Source: Actinomycetes bacterium (GTDB lineage: Bacteria; Actinomycetota; Actinomycetes; Actinomycetales; Cellulomonadaceae). Taken from it: a DNA stretch of 8,456 bases. A model generated the notes under the pieces. It had not been told where the DNA came from and made no database searches. It saw only the letters and a program-made list of their open reading frames with translations. Position numbers and translations under genes: made by a program. The number at the start of each line of letters is the position of its first letter. The stretch's first letter is position 1. Below are positions 1-7,079 of the stretch, piece after piece. The DNA is taken from contig JAEWQZ010000089.1 in assembly GCA_023460255.1 (NCBI GenBank), positions 1-8,456 on the forward strand, in the 5' to 3' direction.

Positions 1-355
1 CCACCGGCCCGAGGAGCACGACGCCGCCCACCGCGTCGGGCGCCCGCACCGCGGCCTCGGTGACCACCTGGGCGCCCATGGAGTGCCCAACGAGCACGGG
101 TCGCCGCAGGCCCAGCGCGTCCGCGAGTGCGAGGACGACGTCCGCGTGCTCGGCGATCGTCAGGGGCGCGTCGGGCCGCGGACTGCCGCCGAAGCCCGGC
201 AGGTCGGGCAGGACGACGCGCGCGTCCCGCGCGAGCCGGTCGGCCAGCGGCGCAAAGTAGCGGCTCGAGACGCCGATCCCGTGCACCAGCACGACGTCGA
301 CCGGCCCGGTGCCGGTGACCCGGTGGGCGACGTCGTGGCCGAGGAGGGTGATCAT
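1..355 (-). CDS. Alpha/beta-hydrolase fold protein, N-terminal part (gene runs off the left edge)
   Basis: This is the first 118 codons of a minus-strand gene whose 3' end lies outside the window. The translation begins MITLLGHDVAHRV and shows hallmarks of the alpha/beta-hydrolase superfamily: an early strand ending in VLVHGIG (residues 23-29), which forms the oxyanion-hole HG motif; the LPDLPGFGGS loop at about residues 50-59; and a nucleophile elbow GHSMG (about residues 90-94), whose Ser would be the catalytic nucleophile. The acid and His of the triad would lie in the missing part. No signal peptide or membrane segment is visible, so it is probably cytoplasmic. The substrate cannot be told: esterase, lipase, haloperoxidase-like and C-C hydrolase members all share these motifs. 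The ATG at 355 is the first plausible start. GAGG lies only 3 bases upstream of it, which is close for a ribosome binding site, so the start is moderately sure. It follows the GGDEF-EAL gene on the same strand, separated by 176 bases that contain a strong hairpin. Confidence 0.87.
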   Translation of the reverse strand, partial: MITLLGHDVAHRVTGTGPVDVVLVHGIGVSSRYFAPLADRLARDARVVLPDLPGFGGSPRPDAPLTIAEHADVVLALADALGLRRPVLVGHSMGAQVVTEAAVRAPDAVGGVVLLGPV

Positions 356-380
356 CCGCCTCAGCGTGGTCGCGGTCGCC

Positions 381-413
381 GGACCGCGCCACCGGACCGC
401 GCCACGGACCGCG
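381..413. repeat. Short tandem direct repeat (12-mer, two full copies plus a partial third)
   Basis: GGACCGCGCCAC occurs at 381-392 and again, identically, at 394-405. A third partial copy, GGACCGCG, is at 406-413. The array lies 26 bases upstream of the hydrolase start on the minus strand, so it could be a binding-site array or simply slippage in GC-rich spacer DNA. No known operator is recognised. Confidence 0.6.
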
Positions 414-442
414 GCGCCGGACCTGGGACTCCGGCGCCGCGG
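409..442 (-). terminator. Perfect 13-bp hairpin downstream of the GGDEF-EAL gene, possible terminator
   Basis: CCGCGGCGCCGGA (409-421) is the exact reverse complement of 430-442, with an 8-base loop (422-429). The stem is almost pure G:C and lies 90-123 bases past the stop codon of the GGDEF-EAL gene, before the hydrolase gene. No T-run follows on either strand, so it is not a classical intrinsic terminator. In GC-rich actinobacteria, stems without a U-tract are often found at gene ends. Termination, RNA protection or chance pairing in GC-rich DNA are all possible. The stem is seen directly; the function is inferred. Confidence 0.4.
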
Positions 443-531
443 CCGCTGCGGGCAGTGCCCTGCGTCCTGTCTAGCCGCGACGCCCGGCCGCACGCGCGGG
501 ACCAAAGCCCCCGGAGCCCGGCCCCACGGCG

Positions 532-2820
532 TCAGACCACCCGCTGCCCGACGGCCACGGTCTGCCGCAGGACGCGCGGCACGCGGGTCTCGATGACCTC
601 GATGAGCGCGGGCAGCTTGTCGGCGGGCACCGGACGTCCGAGCCCGAAGCCCTGCGCAGCCTCGCAGCCCATGTCCCGCAGCGTCATGAGGGTGGCGTCG
701 TCCTCGACGCCCTCGGCCACCACGGACATGCCGAGGTTGCGCGCGAGCTCGATGGTGGACCGCACGATGGCGGCGCTGGGTGCGTCGTCGACCACCCCGA
801 GCACGAAGGACCTGTCGATCTTGAGCCGCTGGACGGGCAGCCGCTGGAGGTAGGCGAGCGAGGAGTAGCCGGTGCCGTAGTCGTCGACGGCGAGGACGAC
901 GCCGAGCCCGGCGAGCCCGGCGAGCACCTGGAGGGCACGGTTCGGGTCGACCATCGCCATGGTCTCGGTGATCTCCAGCTCGAGGGCGCGGGTGTCCAGG
1001 CCGTTGCGCCGCAGCGCGAGCTGGACGTCGTCCACGAACGCCGGGTCGAGCAGGTCGCGGGCGGACATGTTGACGCTGACGGTCATCGACCGGCCCTGCA
1101 TGCGCCACAGGGCCACCTGGGACAGGGCGCGGTCGAGGACGTAGAGCGTGAGGGGCCGGATGAGGCCGGTGCGCTCGGCGGCGGGGATGAACGCGGCGGG
1201 CGCGAGGAGCCCGTGCACGGGGTGCTGCCAGCGCACCAGGGCCTCGACGGCGTGCACCCGGCCCGTGGTGATCTCCACCTGCGGCTGGTAGTGCAGCACG
1301 ATCTCGCCGTTGTCCAGCGCCGCGGACAGCTCGCTCATGAGGTGCGGGGTGAGGGCGCCGTCGGAGGACATCCGGCCGGAGTACCGCGCGACGCGGTCGG
1401 CGCGGCCGCGCGCGGCGGACAGGGCGACGTCGGCCCGCTGGAGCAGCTCGGCGACGGTGGCGCCGTCGTCGGGCCCGACGACGACGCCGACGTACGCGTC
1501 GACGGACACGCTGACGTCGGAGAGCGTGAAGGGCGCACCGAGCTCGTCGCGCAGGTGCGCAGCGCAGACGGTGGTGTCCTCCAGGCATGCCTGGGAGTCG
1601 TGGACGACGACGCCGAAGCTGTCGCCGCCGAGCCGGGCCACGAGACCCTTGTCCCCGACGAGCCGGGTCATCCGGTCGGCGACGGCGGTCAGGAGCTCGT
1701 CGCCGACGCGGTGCCCGAGGGTCTCGTTGATCTCGGCGAACCTGTCGAGGACGACGAGCAGGACGGGCACCTCGCGGCCGCCGTCGCCGCGCCGGGCGCC
1801 CAGCTCGGAGGTGAACCGGCGGAGGTTGGGCAGGCCGGTGAGCACGTCGGCCTCGGCGAGGACGGCGAGGCGGTCGGCCTGGGAGACGAGCTGGCGGGTC
1901 ATGATGCTCATCCGCACGACGGCGAGCACGATGACGAGCATCCCGGCGGCGGCGAGCTCGACCGAGTCGGGGTCGTCGCCGCCCAGCCACTGGAGCAGGG
2001 CCGTGCCGGGCAGCGCCAGGAGTGCGACGAGGAGGAACGCGAGCTTGCCGATGCCGGCGCGGGCCGTCATCGTCGGGCGGACCTGCGGGAGGGTCGCGGC
2101 GGCCATGGACCGGTCCGCGGCGCCGAGCGCGATGAGCGCGTAGCCGGTGAGCCAGAGCCACTCGACCTGGGTGCCGGTGTCGTCGATCCAGGGGATGGTC
2201 CCCGCGCCCTGGAAGAGGACGTCGGCGACGAGCGTGGCGGCGAGGGCGACGCCGAGCATGCGCAGCGCCGCGGAGCGGAACCGGGTGTCGCCGGCCAGGT
2301 AGGTGAGCTGCACGAGCAGGACGACGTCGCCGATCGGGTACGCGGCGCCGATGAGCGCGTCGAAGAAGTCCGTCTCGGGCGACTCGAACGCCGGCCCGAT
2401 GGTCAGCACCCACATGCTGGCGAAGGCGATGACGCCGACGAGCGCGGCGTCGAGCATGGCGATCGGGTCGCCGCCCGGGTTGCGCGCCTTGGACAGGCGG
2501 TTGAGCCCGACGGCGTACAGCGGGTAGGCCGCGAGGTAGACGACGTCGGCGACGCTGGGGAACGGGTCGATGTGCAGCACGTGGTCGAAGACCGTCCACA
2601 GGAGGTCCCCGGCCACCCAGCAGCCCAGGCCGGCGACGAGCAGCAGCCACGGCAGGCGCACGGTCGGCCGGTTACGCCGGATCCCGAGCGCTGCGACGAG
2701 GACGGCGCCGATGCCGAACGCGAGGTACGCGAGGTCCCGCGCGAGCCCGGACGGGAGCAGGGCGTGCCCGGCGATCACCACCAGGGCGATCACCAGCCAG
2801 CGCAGGCTGCCGCGATTCAT
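532..2820 (-). CDS. Membrane-bound GGDEF-EAL protein; predicted c-di-GMP phosphodiesterase with a degenerate cyclase domain
   Basis: This 762-residue protein has three parts. Residues 1 to about 310 hold roughly nine hydrophobic segments and form an integral membrane sensor of no family I recognise. A GGDEF domain follows (about 323-483), then an EAL domain (about 495-740). The GGDEF signature reads GGDSF (398-402), the metal-binding Asp eight residues before the conserved Asn is Val357, and no RxxD inhibitory site precedes the motif, so cyclase activity is unlikely. The EAL domain keeps what catalysis needs: EAL (526-528), Asn584, Glu616, the Asp646-Asp647 pair in DDYGTGYSS, Lys667, Glu703 and Gln723. 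It should therefore hydrolyse c-di-GMP to pGpG at the inner membrane face, with the GGDEF part perhaps a GTP-sensing regulatory domain. The ATG at 2820 is preferred because GAGG lies 5 bases upstream; an in-frame GTG at 2826 would add two residues. It is transcribed divergently from the glycan operon. The domain call is certain; the activity prediction rests on motif residues. Confidence 0.95.
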   Translation of the reverse strand: MNRGSLRWLVIALVVIAGHALLPSGLARDLAYLAFGIGAVLVAALGIRRNRPTVRLPWLLLVAGLGCWVAGDLLWTVFDHVLHIDPFPSVADVVYLAAYPLYAVGLNRLSKARNPGGDPIAMLDAALVGVIAFASMWVLTIGPAFESPETDFFDALIGAAYPIGDVVLLVQLTYLAGDTRFRSAALRMLGVALAATLVADVLFQGAGTIPWIDDTGTQVEWLWLTGYALIALGAADRSMAAATLPQVRPTMTARAGIGKLAFLLVALLALPGTALLQWLGGDDPDSVELAAAGMLVIVLAVVRMSIMTRQLVSQADRLAVLAEADVLTGLPNLRRFTSELGARRGDGGREVPVLLVVLDRFAEINETLGHRVGDELLTAVADRMTRLVGDKGLVARLGGDSFGVVVHDSQACLEDTTVCAAHLRDELGAPFTLSDVSVSVDAYVGVVVGPDDGATVAELLQRADVALSAARGRADRVARYSGRMSSDGALTPHLMSELSAALDNGEIVLHYQPQVEITTGRVHAVEALVRWQHPVHGLLAPAAFIPAAERTGLIRPLTLYVLDRALSQVALWRMQGRSMTVSVNMSARDLLDPAFVDDVQLALRRNGLDTRALELEITETMAMVDPNRALQVLAGLAGLGVVLAVDDYGTGYSSLAYLQRLPVQRLKIDRSFVLGVVDDAPSAAIVRSTIELARNLGMSVVAEGVEDDATLMTLRDMGCEAAQGFGLGRPVPADKLPALIEVIETRVPRVLRQTVAVGQRVV

Positions 2821-2930
2821 CCACACCTCATGCCTGCGACATCGGCCTTCGTGAACATCAAGTGAAGGCGCACGCGGGGTGACGGGGTGTCCAGGCCGGG
2901 TGAAAAGGGCGCAAGTTTCGCTGGTGGTGC

Positions 2931-2946
2931 GGGCGGGCGGGCGGGG
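2931..2946 (+). other. G-quadruplex-type motif (four G-tracts with single-base loops)
   Basis: The plus strand reads GGGCGGGCGGGCGGGG, which is four tracts of three or more G joined by single C loops. This satisfies the strict quadruplex pattern with the shortest loops, a class known to form stable parallel structures in vitro. It lies just upstream of the candidate -10 hexamer at 2958, on the non-template strand of the glycan operon. The pattern is seen directly; formation or a role in the cell is inference, and such runs are commoner by chance in DNA this GC-rich. Confidence 0.55.
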
Positions 2947-3009
2947 CGGTGCGAGGCTAAGGTTGGCCCCGGCCGTGTCGATAGCCCACGGGGGGCTCGG
3001 GAGTCGACA

Positions 3010-3017
3010 AAGGGGGT
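3010..3017 (+). promoter_or_regulatory. Ribosome binding site for the 4,6-dehydratase gene
   Basis: AAAGGGGG, followed by TGG, lies about 6 bases before the GTG at 3024. This is the strongest purine-rich anti-16S match in the intergenic region. It decides in favour of the GTG start over any later Met or Val codon. Confidence 0.7.
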
Positions 3018-3023
3018 GGCCGC

Positions 3024-4835
3024 GTGCGATCGCGCACCGTGGGCGCTCAGCTGCGCCTGCACCAGTGGGTGTGGGCGGCGGTCGACTGCACCCTGTGGGT
3101 CGTCGCCATCTTCGGGGCCACCCTGCTGCGCTTCGACTACTCCCCTGGCCCGACGTTCCACGCCGGCACGCTGCTCGTCGCGGTGGTGGCGGCGGTCATC
3201 CACCTCGTCATCGGTGTCGTCGCGGGTCCCTACGCGGTGGGTCACAGCCGTGGGTCCTTCGAGGAGGCCAGCGACATCGGCCGGACGGTCATCGCCACGA
3301 CCGTGGCGATCGCGGCCTGGACGCTCGTCGTCGGGCCCGTCTACGTGCCGCGGAGCGTGCCGCTGCTCGGCGGGGTCGTCGCAGTGAGCCTGATGTTCGC
3401 GGCGCGGTTCCTCATCCGGAGCCTGCGCACCCGCAACGCGACGCACCGCACGGGCGAGAAGCGGGTGATCGTCTTCGGCCTGGGTGAGGCCGGGCGGCAG
3501 CTGATCCGCCGCATGGTGCACGGCACGGACACGGGCTTCCTGCCCGTCGCCCTGCTCGACGACGACCTGTCGAAGCGGCGTCTCGTCGTCGAGGGCGTGC
3601 GCGTGCGCGGCACGCGGGAGGACATCGCCGACGTCGCCCGGTCGACCCAGGCGGACTCCATGGTCATCGCGCTGCCGACGGCGGACGCGGCGCTCGTGCG
3701 TGACCTGACGCGCCGCGCGACGGACGCCGGCCTCGAGGTGCTGATCCTGCCACCGCTGCGCGACATCATGAGCGGCCGCTCGCAGGTCCACGACATGCGG
3801 GACGTGAACCTCGAGGACCTCCTCGGCCGGGGTCAGATCACGCTGGACACGTCGGCCATCGGCGAGCACCTCAACGGCAAGACGGTCTTGGTCACGGGTG
3901 CGGGTGGCTCGATCGGCTCGGAGCTGGCCCGCCAGATCGCCGCCTTCCGGCCGGCGAAGCTCTACCTGCTGGACCGGGACGAGTCGGGGGTGCAGGCCAC
4001 CCAGCTGAGCCTGGTGGGCCACGGCCTGCTCGACGACGACTCGGTGATCCTCGCGGACATCCGCGACGTCGAGGCGATGCGGGAGGTGTTCGCCGCCACG
4101 GCGCCGGACATCGTCTACCACGCGGCCGCGCTCAAGCACCTGCCGCTGCTGGAGTCCTTCCCGCTGGAGGCGTGGAAGACGAACGTGCTGGGCACGCTCA
4201 ACGTGCTCACCGCGGCGGCCGAGGTCGGGGTCGGCGCCTTCGTCAACATCTCCACGGACAAGGCGGCCGACCCGACGTCGGTGCTGGGGTGCAGCAAGCG
4301 GGTTGCCGAGCGCCTCACGGCGGCGTTCGCCGGGCAGGAGCCGGGGCGCTACGTGTCGGTGCGCTTCGGCAACGTGCTCGGGTCGCGCGGGTCGGTGGTG
4401 CACCTGTTCACCGCGCAGATCGAGCGCGGTGGCCCGGTGACCATCACGCACCCGGACATCGAGCGGTACTTCATGCTCATCCCCGAGGCGTGCCAGCTGG
4501 TGCTGGAGGCCGGCGCGATGGGGTCGGACGGCGAGACGATGGTGCTCGACATGGGCGAGCAGGTGAAGATCGTCGACGTGGCGAGGACCCTCATCGCGTT
4601 GTCCGGTCGGCGCGACGTCGAGATCACCTTCACGGGGCTGCGCCCGGGCGAGAAGCTCAGCGAGGACCTGTTCTCCGCGGACGAGGGTGCCCGCGTGACC
4701 ACCAACCCCCTCATCACCGGGGTGGGTGTGGACGCCCTCGACGCCGAAGCCCTGGCGCGGGTGGCGTGCGCCGACCACGAGGCGGCTCGCCGGGCGATGC
4801 GTGCACTGGCCTCCGGCGCGCAGGTGGAAGCCTGA
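3024..4835 (+). CDS. Membrane-bound nucleotide-sugar 4,6-dehydratase/epimerase (CapD/PglF/EpsC family)
   Basis: The predicted reaction is NAD(P)-dependent conversion of UDP-GlcNAc to UDP-4-keto-6-deoxy-GlcNAc, the first step towards bacillosamine-type sugars. The 603 residues match the long form of the family. About four hydrophobic segments fill residues 14-130. A first nucleotide-binding fold follows, with VIVFGLGEAG (148-157). The catalytic short-chain dehydrogenase fold has VTGAGGSIGSE (290-300), STDKA (410-414) and VLGCSK (420-425), with Lys425. FGNVLGSRGSV (448-458) and GLRPGEKLSEDLF (538-550) are further family motifs. In the long forms WbpM and PglF the usual catalytic Tyr is Met; here that position is Leu421, so the exact sugar product is less sure. 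The GTG start is backed by a strong ribosome binding site. This is the first gene of the rightward operon, and the aminotransferase begins 4 bases after its stop. The family is certain; the substrate is inferred from the family and from the PglE-like neighbour. Confidence 0.95.
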   Translation: MRSRTVGAQLRLHQWVWAAVDCTLWVVAIFGATLLRFDYSPGPTFHAGTLLVAVVAAVIHLVIGVVAGPYAVGHSRGSFEEASDIGRTVIATTVAIAAWTLVVGPVYVPRSVPLLGGVVAVSLMFAARFLIRSLRTRNATHRTGEKRVIVFGLGEAGRQLIRRMVHGTDTGFLPVALLDDDLSKRRLVVEGVRVRGTREDIADVARSTQADSMVIALPTADAALVRDLTRRATDAGLEVLILPPLRDIMSGRSQVHDMRDVNLEDLLGRGQITLDTSAIGEHLNGKTVLVTGAGGSIGSELARQIAAFRPAKLYLLDRDESGVQATQLSLVGHGLLDDDSVILADIRDVEAMREVFAATAPDIVYHAAALKHLPLLESFPLEAWKTNVLGTLNVLTAAAEVGVGAFVNISTDKAADPTSVLGCSKRVAERLTAAFAGQEPGRYVSVRFGNVLGSRGSVVHLFTAQIERGGPVTITHPDIERYFMLIPEACQLVLEAGAMGSDGETMVLDMGEQVKIVDVARTLIALSGRRDVEITFTGLRPGEKLSEDLFSADEGARVTTNPLITGVGVDALDAEALARVACADHEAARRAMRALASGAQVEA

Positions 4836-4839
4836 GGGC

Positions 4840-5982
4840 ATGGCGGGTACCCGGATCCACCTGTCGAAGGCGGACGTGACGGAGGTCGAGGAGCGCTTCG
4901 TCGCGGACGCGATGCGCTCCGGGTGGATCGCGCCGCTCGGTCCGCACGTGGACGCGTTCGAGCGGGAGGTCGCCAAGCGGGTCGGCGTGGGCCACGCCCT
5001 CGCGCTGGCGTCGGGCACGGCGGCGATCCACCTGGCCCTCCTGGGGCTGGGCGCCCGACCGGGGACGGCCGTGGTCGTGCCGTCCATGACGTTCGCGGCG
5101 ACGGCCTGGCCGGTGGCGTACTGCGGGGCCGCGCCGGTGTTCGTGGACTCCGGGTCCGACGCGAACGTCGACCCGGGTCTGTTGGTCGAGGCGGTGGACG
5201 CGCTGCGCGGCGAGGGCACCGAGGTCGTGGCGGCCATGACCGTCGACCTGTTCGGGCGGTGCGCGGACTACGCCGAGCTGGTGCCGGCGCTCGCCGAGCG
5301 GGGCGTGCCGCTGCTGGAGGACGCGGCGGAGGCGTTCGGCGCGACGCTCGACGGGCGTGCGGCCGGGTCGTTCGGGCGCGCCGGGGTGCTCTCGTTCAAC
5401 GGCAACAAGATCCTCACGACGTCCGGCGGCGGGATGCTGCTCAGCGACGACGAGGCGCTCGTCTCGCGAGCCCGGTACCTGTCCACGCAGGCCCGGCAGC
5501 CGGTGCCGCACTACGAGCACACGGACGTCGGGTACAACTACCGGCTCTCGAACGTCCTGGCCGCCTTGGGGCGAGGGCAGCTGACCCGGCTGGACGCGAT
5601 GGTGGCGCGGCGCCGGGAGATCCGGGCGCGGTACGCGGAGGCGCTCGCCGACGCGCCGGGCGTCACCTTCCTCGGCAGGGCGGGCACGACCCGGGACGAC
5701 GCCGAGGACAACTGCTGGTTGACGTGCATCCTCCTCGACCCGGACGAGGCCGCGGCCACGCCGGAGCAGGTCATGAAGGCCCTGGCCGCCGAGGACATCG
5801 AGTCCCGGCCGCTGTGGAAGCCCATGCACCTGCAGCCCGTCTTCGCGGGTGCCCGGATGTTCGGGGGCGGGGTCTCGGAACGCCTCTTCGCGACGGGCCT
5901 GGCGCTGCCGAGCGGGTCCGGCCTGACGGGCGCCGAGGTCGAGCGCGTTGTCAGCGTGCTGCGGGGGGTGTTGCGCGCGTGA
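4840..5982 (+). CDS. PLP-dependent sugar aminotransferase, DegT/DnrJ/EryC1/StrS family, PglE/EpsN type
   Basis: This 380-residue enzyme is predicted to transfer an amino group, normally from glutamate, to the C4 ketone of UDP-4-keto-6-deoxy-GlcNAc, giving a UDP-4-amino-4,6-dideoxy sugar. Hallmarks in order are SGTAA (58-62, cofactor phosphate binding), EDAAEAFG (160-167, with Asp161 facing the pyridine nitrogen) and SFNGNKILTTSGGG (185-198), where Lys190 is the Schiff-base lysine. YEHTDVGYNYRLSN (225-238) and SRPLWKPMHLQPVF (322-335) follow. The SFNGNK and PLWKPMHLQP stretches are typical of the PglE/EpsN/LegC branch rather than of ArnB or DesI types. The ATG at 4840 is 4 bases after the dehydratase stop, with GGAAG and AGGTGG upstream. 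An in-frame extension back to 4726 would overlap the dehydratase and lacks family similarity, so it was not used. The stop overlaps the next start as GTGA. The family is sure and the substrate likely. Confidence 0.95.
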   Translation: MAGTRIHLSKADVTEVEERFVADAMRSGWIAPLGPHVDAFEREVAKRVGVGHALALASGTAAIHLALLGLGARPGTAVVVPSMTFAATAWPVAYCGAAPVFVDSGSDANVDPGLLVEAVDALRGEGTEVVAAMTVDLFGRCADYAELVPALAERGVPLLEDAAEAFGATLDGRAAGSFGRAGVLSFNGNKILTTSGGGMLLSDDEALVSRARYLSTQARQPVPHYEHTDVGYNYRLSNVLAALGRGQLTRLDAMVARRREIRARYAEALADAPGVTFLGRAGTTRDDAEDNCWLTCILLDPDEAAATPEQVMKALAAEDIESRPLWKPMHLQPVFAGARMFGGGVSERLFATGLALPSGSGLTGAEVERVVSVLRGVLRA

Positions 5983-7079
5983 CCGGATGCGAGGTCCGTG
6001 TCCTCACGCCCGAAGGTAACGAACGCTTCCAGTGGCTCGATGCCTGGCGCGCAACGGGCCAGGAGCCTTTCGCTCACCCGGGCTATGTGGAGCTCCTTGT
6101 CGGCCCAGGTGAGTCCGCCCGAGCGGTCGTCGCCCAATCTGCAGAACGAACGGCCCTCCTTCCCTTGGTGCTGCGCCCCGTTCCCACTGCACTGTCTGAG
6201 CACGAGGATCTGTGGGACGCCACTTCTCCCTACGGCTACGGCGGACCGTTCGGAGATCACATTTGCTTCGGCCTGCTCTGGGAGGGCCTTCTGCAGTGGA
6301 TGGAGGCGCGCAATGTCGTCTCGTACTTCGGCCGTTTGCCTCTCGGCCTCAGCATCGATCAGCCACTTTCCCCACGTCTGGAGGCAGTGACCGTCGCCGA
6401 GAACGTGGTCGTAGACCTGACGCGCCCCGCCGATGACCAGTGGCGCCACTACGAACACAAGGTTCGCAAAAACGTTGCGAAGGCTCGTCGTGCCGGGCTA
6501 GCCGCAACGATAAGGCCACGGTTCACCGACGTCGATGAGTTCGCCGGGCTGTACGCGGACACGATGGAGCGTCGAAACGCCGACGACTTCTATCGCTTCA
6601 GGCCGGAGTTCTTTGCTCGCCTCGTCTCCTCGCTCGGTGGCACGTGTCTCGTCGCCGAAGTGCGCGACCCGACGGGCGCTCTCGTCTCGGCGGAACTTGT
6701 CCTGGCCAGTGAGCGCCGCCTCTACTCGTACCTCGGAGGCACGCGTCGCGAAGCGTTCCCTCTTGCGCCCAACGACCTGCTCAAACACACGGTGATCGAG
6801 TACGGGCGGACGGCGGGCTTCACGGAGTTCATCCTCGGAGGCGGGCGCCGGCCGGGGGACGGGATCTTCGCGTACAAGCGTTCCTTCGACCGCGACGGTG
6901 TGGTGCCCTTCCGGGTCGCGCATGTGGTTGCGGACAGCGCGGCTTACCTCTCACTCACCGAGGCGCATGCCGCGCGCGTAGGCGATCAGGCGAGGGTCCC
7001 CTCATCCTTCTTCCCGGCCTACCGAGCCCCACTCGGGGAGCCAGCCTCCACCGCCAACCGCCCGGTGGTCGAAGGATGA
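5979..7079 (+). CDS. FemAB/BioF2-like GNAT-fold transferase (Acetyltransf_6 type)
   Basis: This 366-residue soluble protein resembles GNAT-fold proteins of the FemAB/BioF2-like group found in many polysaccharide loci. Supporting motifs are SPYGYGGP (83-90); the basic stretch KVRKNVAKARRAGL (161-174); a central acyltransferase half with VAEVRD and GALVSAELVLAS (225-244); NDLLKHTVIEYGRTAGF (265-281); and ILGGGRRPGDGIFAYKRSF (285-303). FemA-type relatives add amino acids from aminoacyl-tRNA to peptidoglycan precursors, while others in exopolysaccharide clusters are presumed acyltransferases, so the donor and acceptor are unknown here. The GTG at 5979 overlaps the preceding stop (GTGA), and the reading frame further upstream is antisense-like shadow, which supports this start. 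The stop overlaps the next ATG. Codon use differs sharply from the genes to the left: AAA, CTT, GTT and even ATA codons appear, and sampled lines hold 37/60 G+C. It probably modifies the sugar or glycan made by its neighbours. Confidence 0.85.
   Translation: MTGCEVRVLTPEGNERFQWLDAWRATGQEPFAHPGYVELLVGPGESARAVVAQSAERTALLPLVLRPVPTALSEHEDLWDATSPYGYGGPFGDHICFGLLWEGLLQWMEARNVVSYFGRLPLGLSIDQPLSPRLEAVTVAENVVVDLTRPADDQWRHYEHKVRKNVAKARRAGLAATIRPRFTDVDEFAGLYADTMERRNADDFYRFRPEFFARLVSSLGGTCLVAEVRDPTGALVSAELVLASERRLYSYLGGTRREAFPLAPNDLLKHTVIEYGRTAGFTEFILGGGRRPGDGIFAYKRSFDRDGVVPFRVAHVVADSAAYLSLTEAHAARVGDQARVPSSFFPAYRAPLGEPASTANRPVVEG

Larger units (their letters stand above)
2821..3023. promoter_or_regulatory. 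Divergent intergenic region between the c-di-GMP gene and the glycan operon
   Basis: These 203 bases separate two divergent genes and must hold promoters for both. For the rightward operon, TAAGGT (2958-2963) resembles an actinobacterial -10 hexamer (TAnnnT), but no convincing -35 element lies at the right spacing; that position is taken by a run of G-tracts (2931-2946). For the leftward gene I see no clear -10. An inverted repeat GCCTTC (2845-2850) / GAAGGC (2864-2869) with a 13-base spacer lies in its leader and could be an operator or a weak stem. No small ORF with a good ribosome binding site was found. Confidence 0.5.

Noticed and set aside
83..853. Long plus-strand open frame across the spacer and the end of the GGDEF-EAL gene
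   Set aside because: It is Arg/Pro/Ala-rich, has no domain signature, and lies antisense to two well-supported genes. Open frames of this kind are expected in DNA of this GC content.
2821..2826. GTG at 2826 as start of the GGDEF-EAL gene
   Set aside because: It is possible and would add two residues, but GAGG lies 5 bases before the ATG at 2820 and would overlap the GTG itself, so the ATG is favoured.
2839..2846. GCCGATGT on the minus strand as a motility-sigma-type -10 element
   Set aside because: It partly resembles GCCGATAA, but no matching -35 (TAAA-like) is at the right distance and no motility gene is in the window.
1213..2865. 550-codon plus-strand open frame opposite the GGDEF-EAL gene
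   Set aside because: The translation is Gly/Asp/Glu/His-rich low-complexity text typical of the reverse frame of a GC-rich gene, while the opposite strand carries intact GGDEF and EAL motifs.
4726..4839. In-frame upstream extension of the aminotransferase
   Set aside because: It would overlap the dehydratase coding end by more than 100 bases. The family's N-terminus matches a start at 4840, which also has purine-rich sequence at the right spacing.
2817..5237. 806-codon minus-strand open frame opposite the dehydratase and aminotransferase
   Set aside because: It is Arg/His/Asp-rich with no recognisable motif, and it spans two genes whose catalytic motifs are clear on the other strand.
4923..5978. 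In-frame upstream extension of the FemAB-like gene (718 codons in all)
   Set aside because: The extension is Gly/Arg repeat-like text in the wrong frame of the aminotransferase gene. Similarity to the FemAB-like group begins only after the GTG at 5979.
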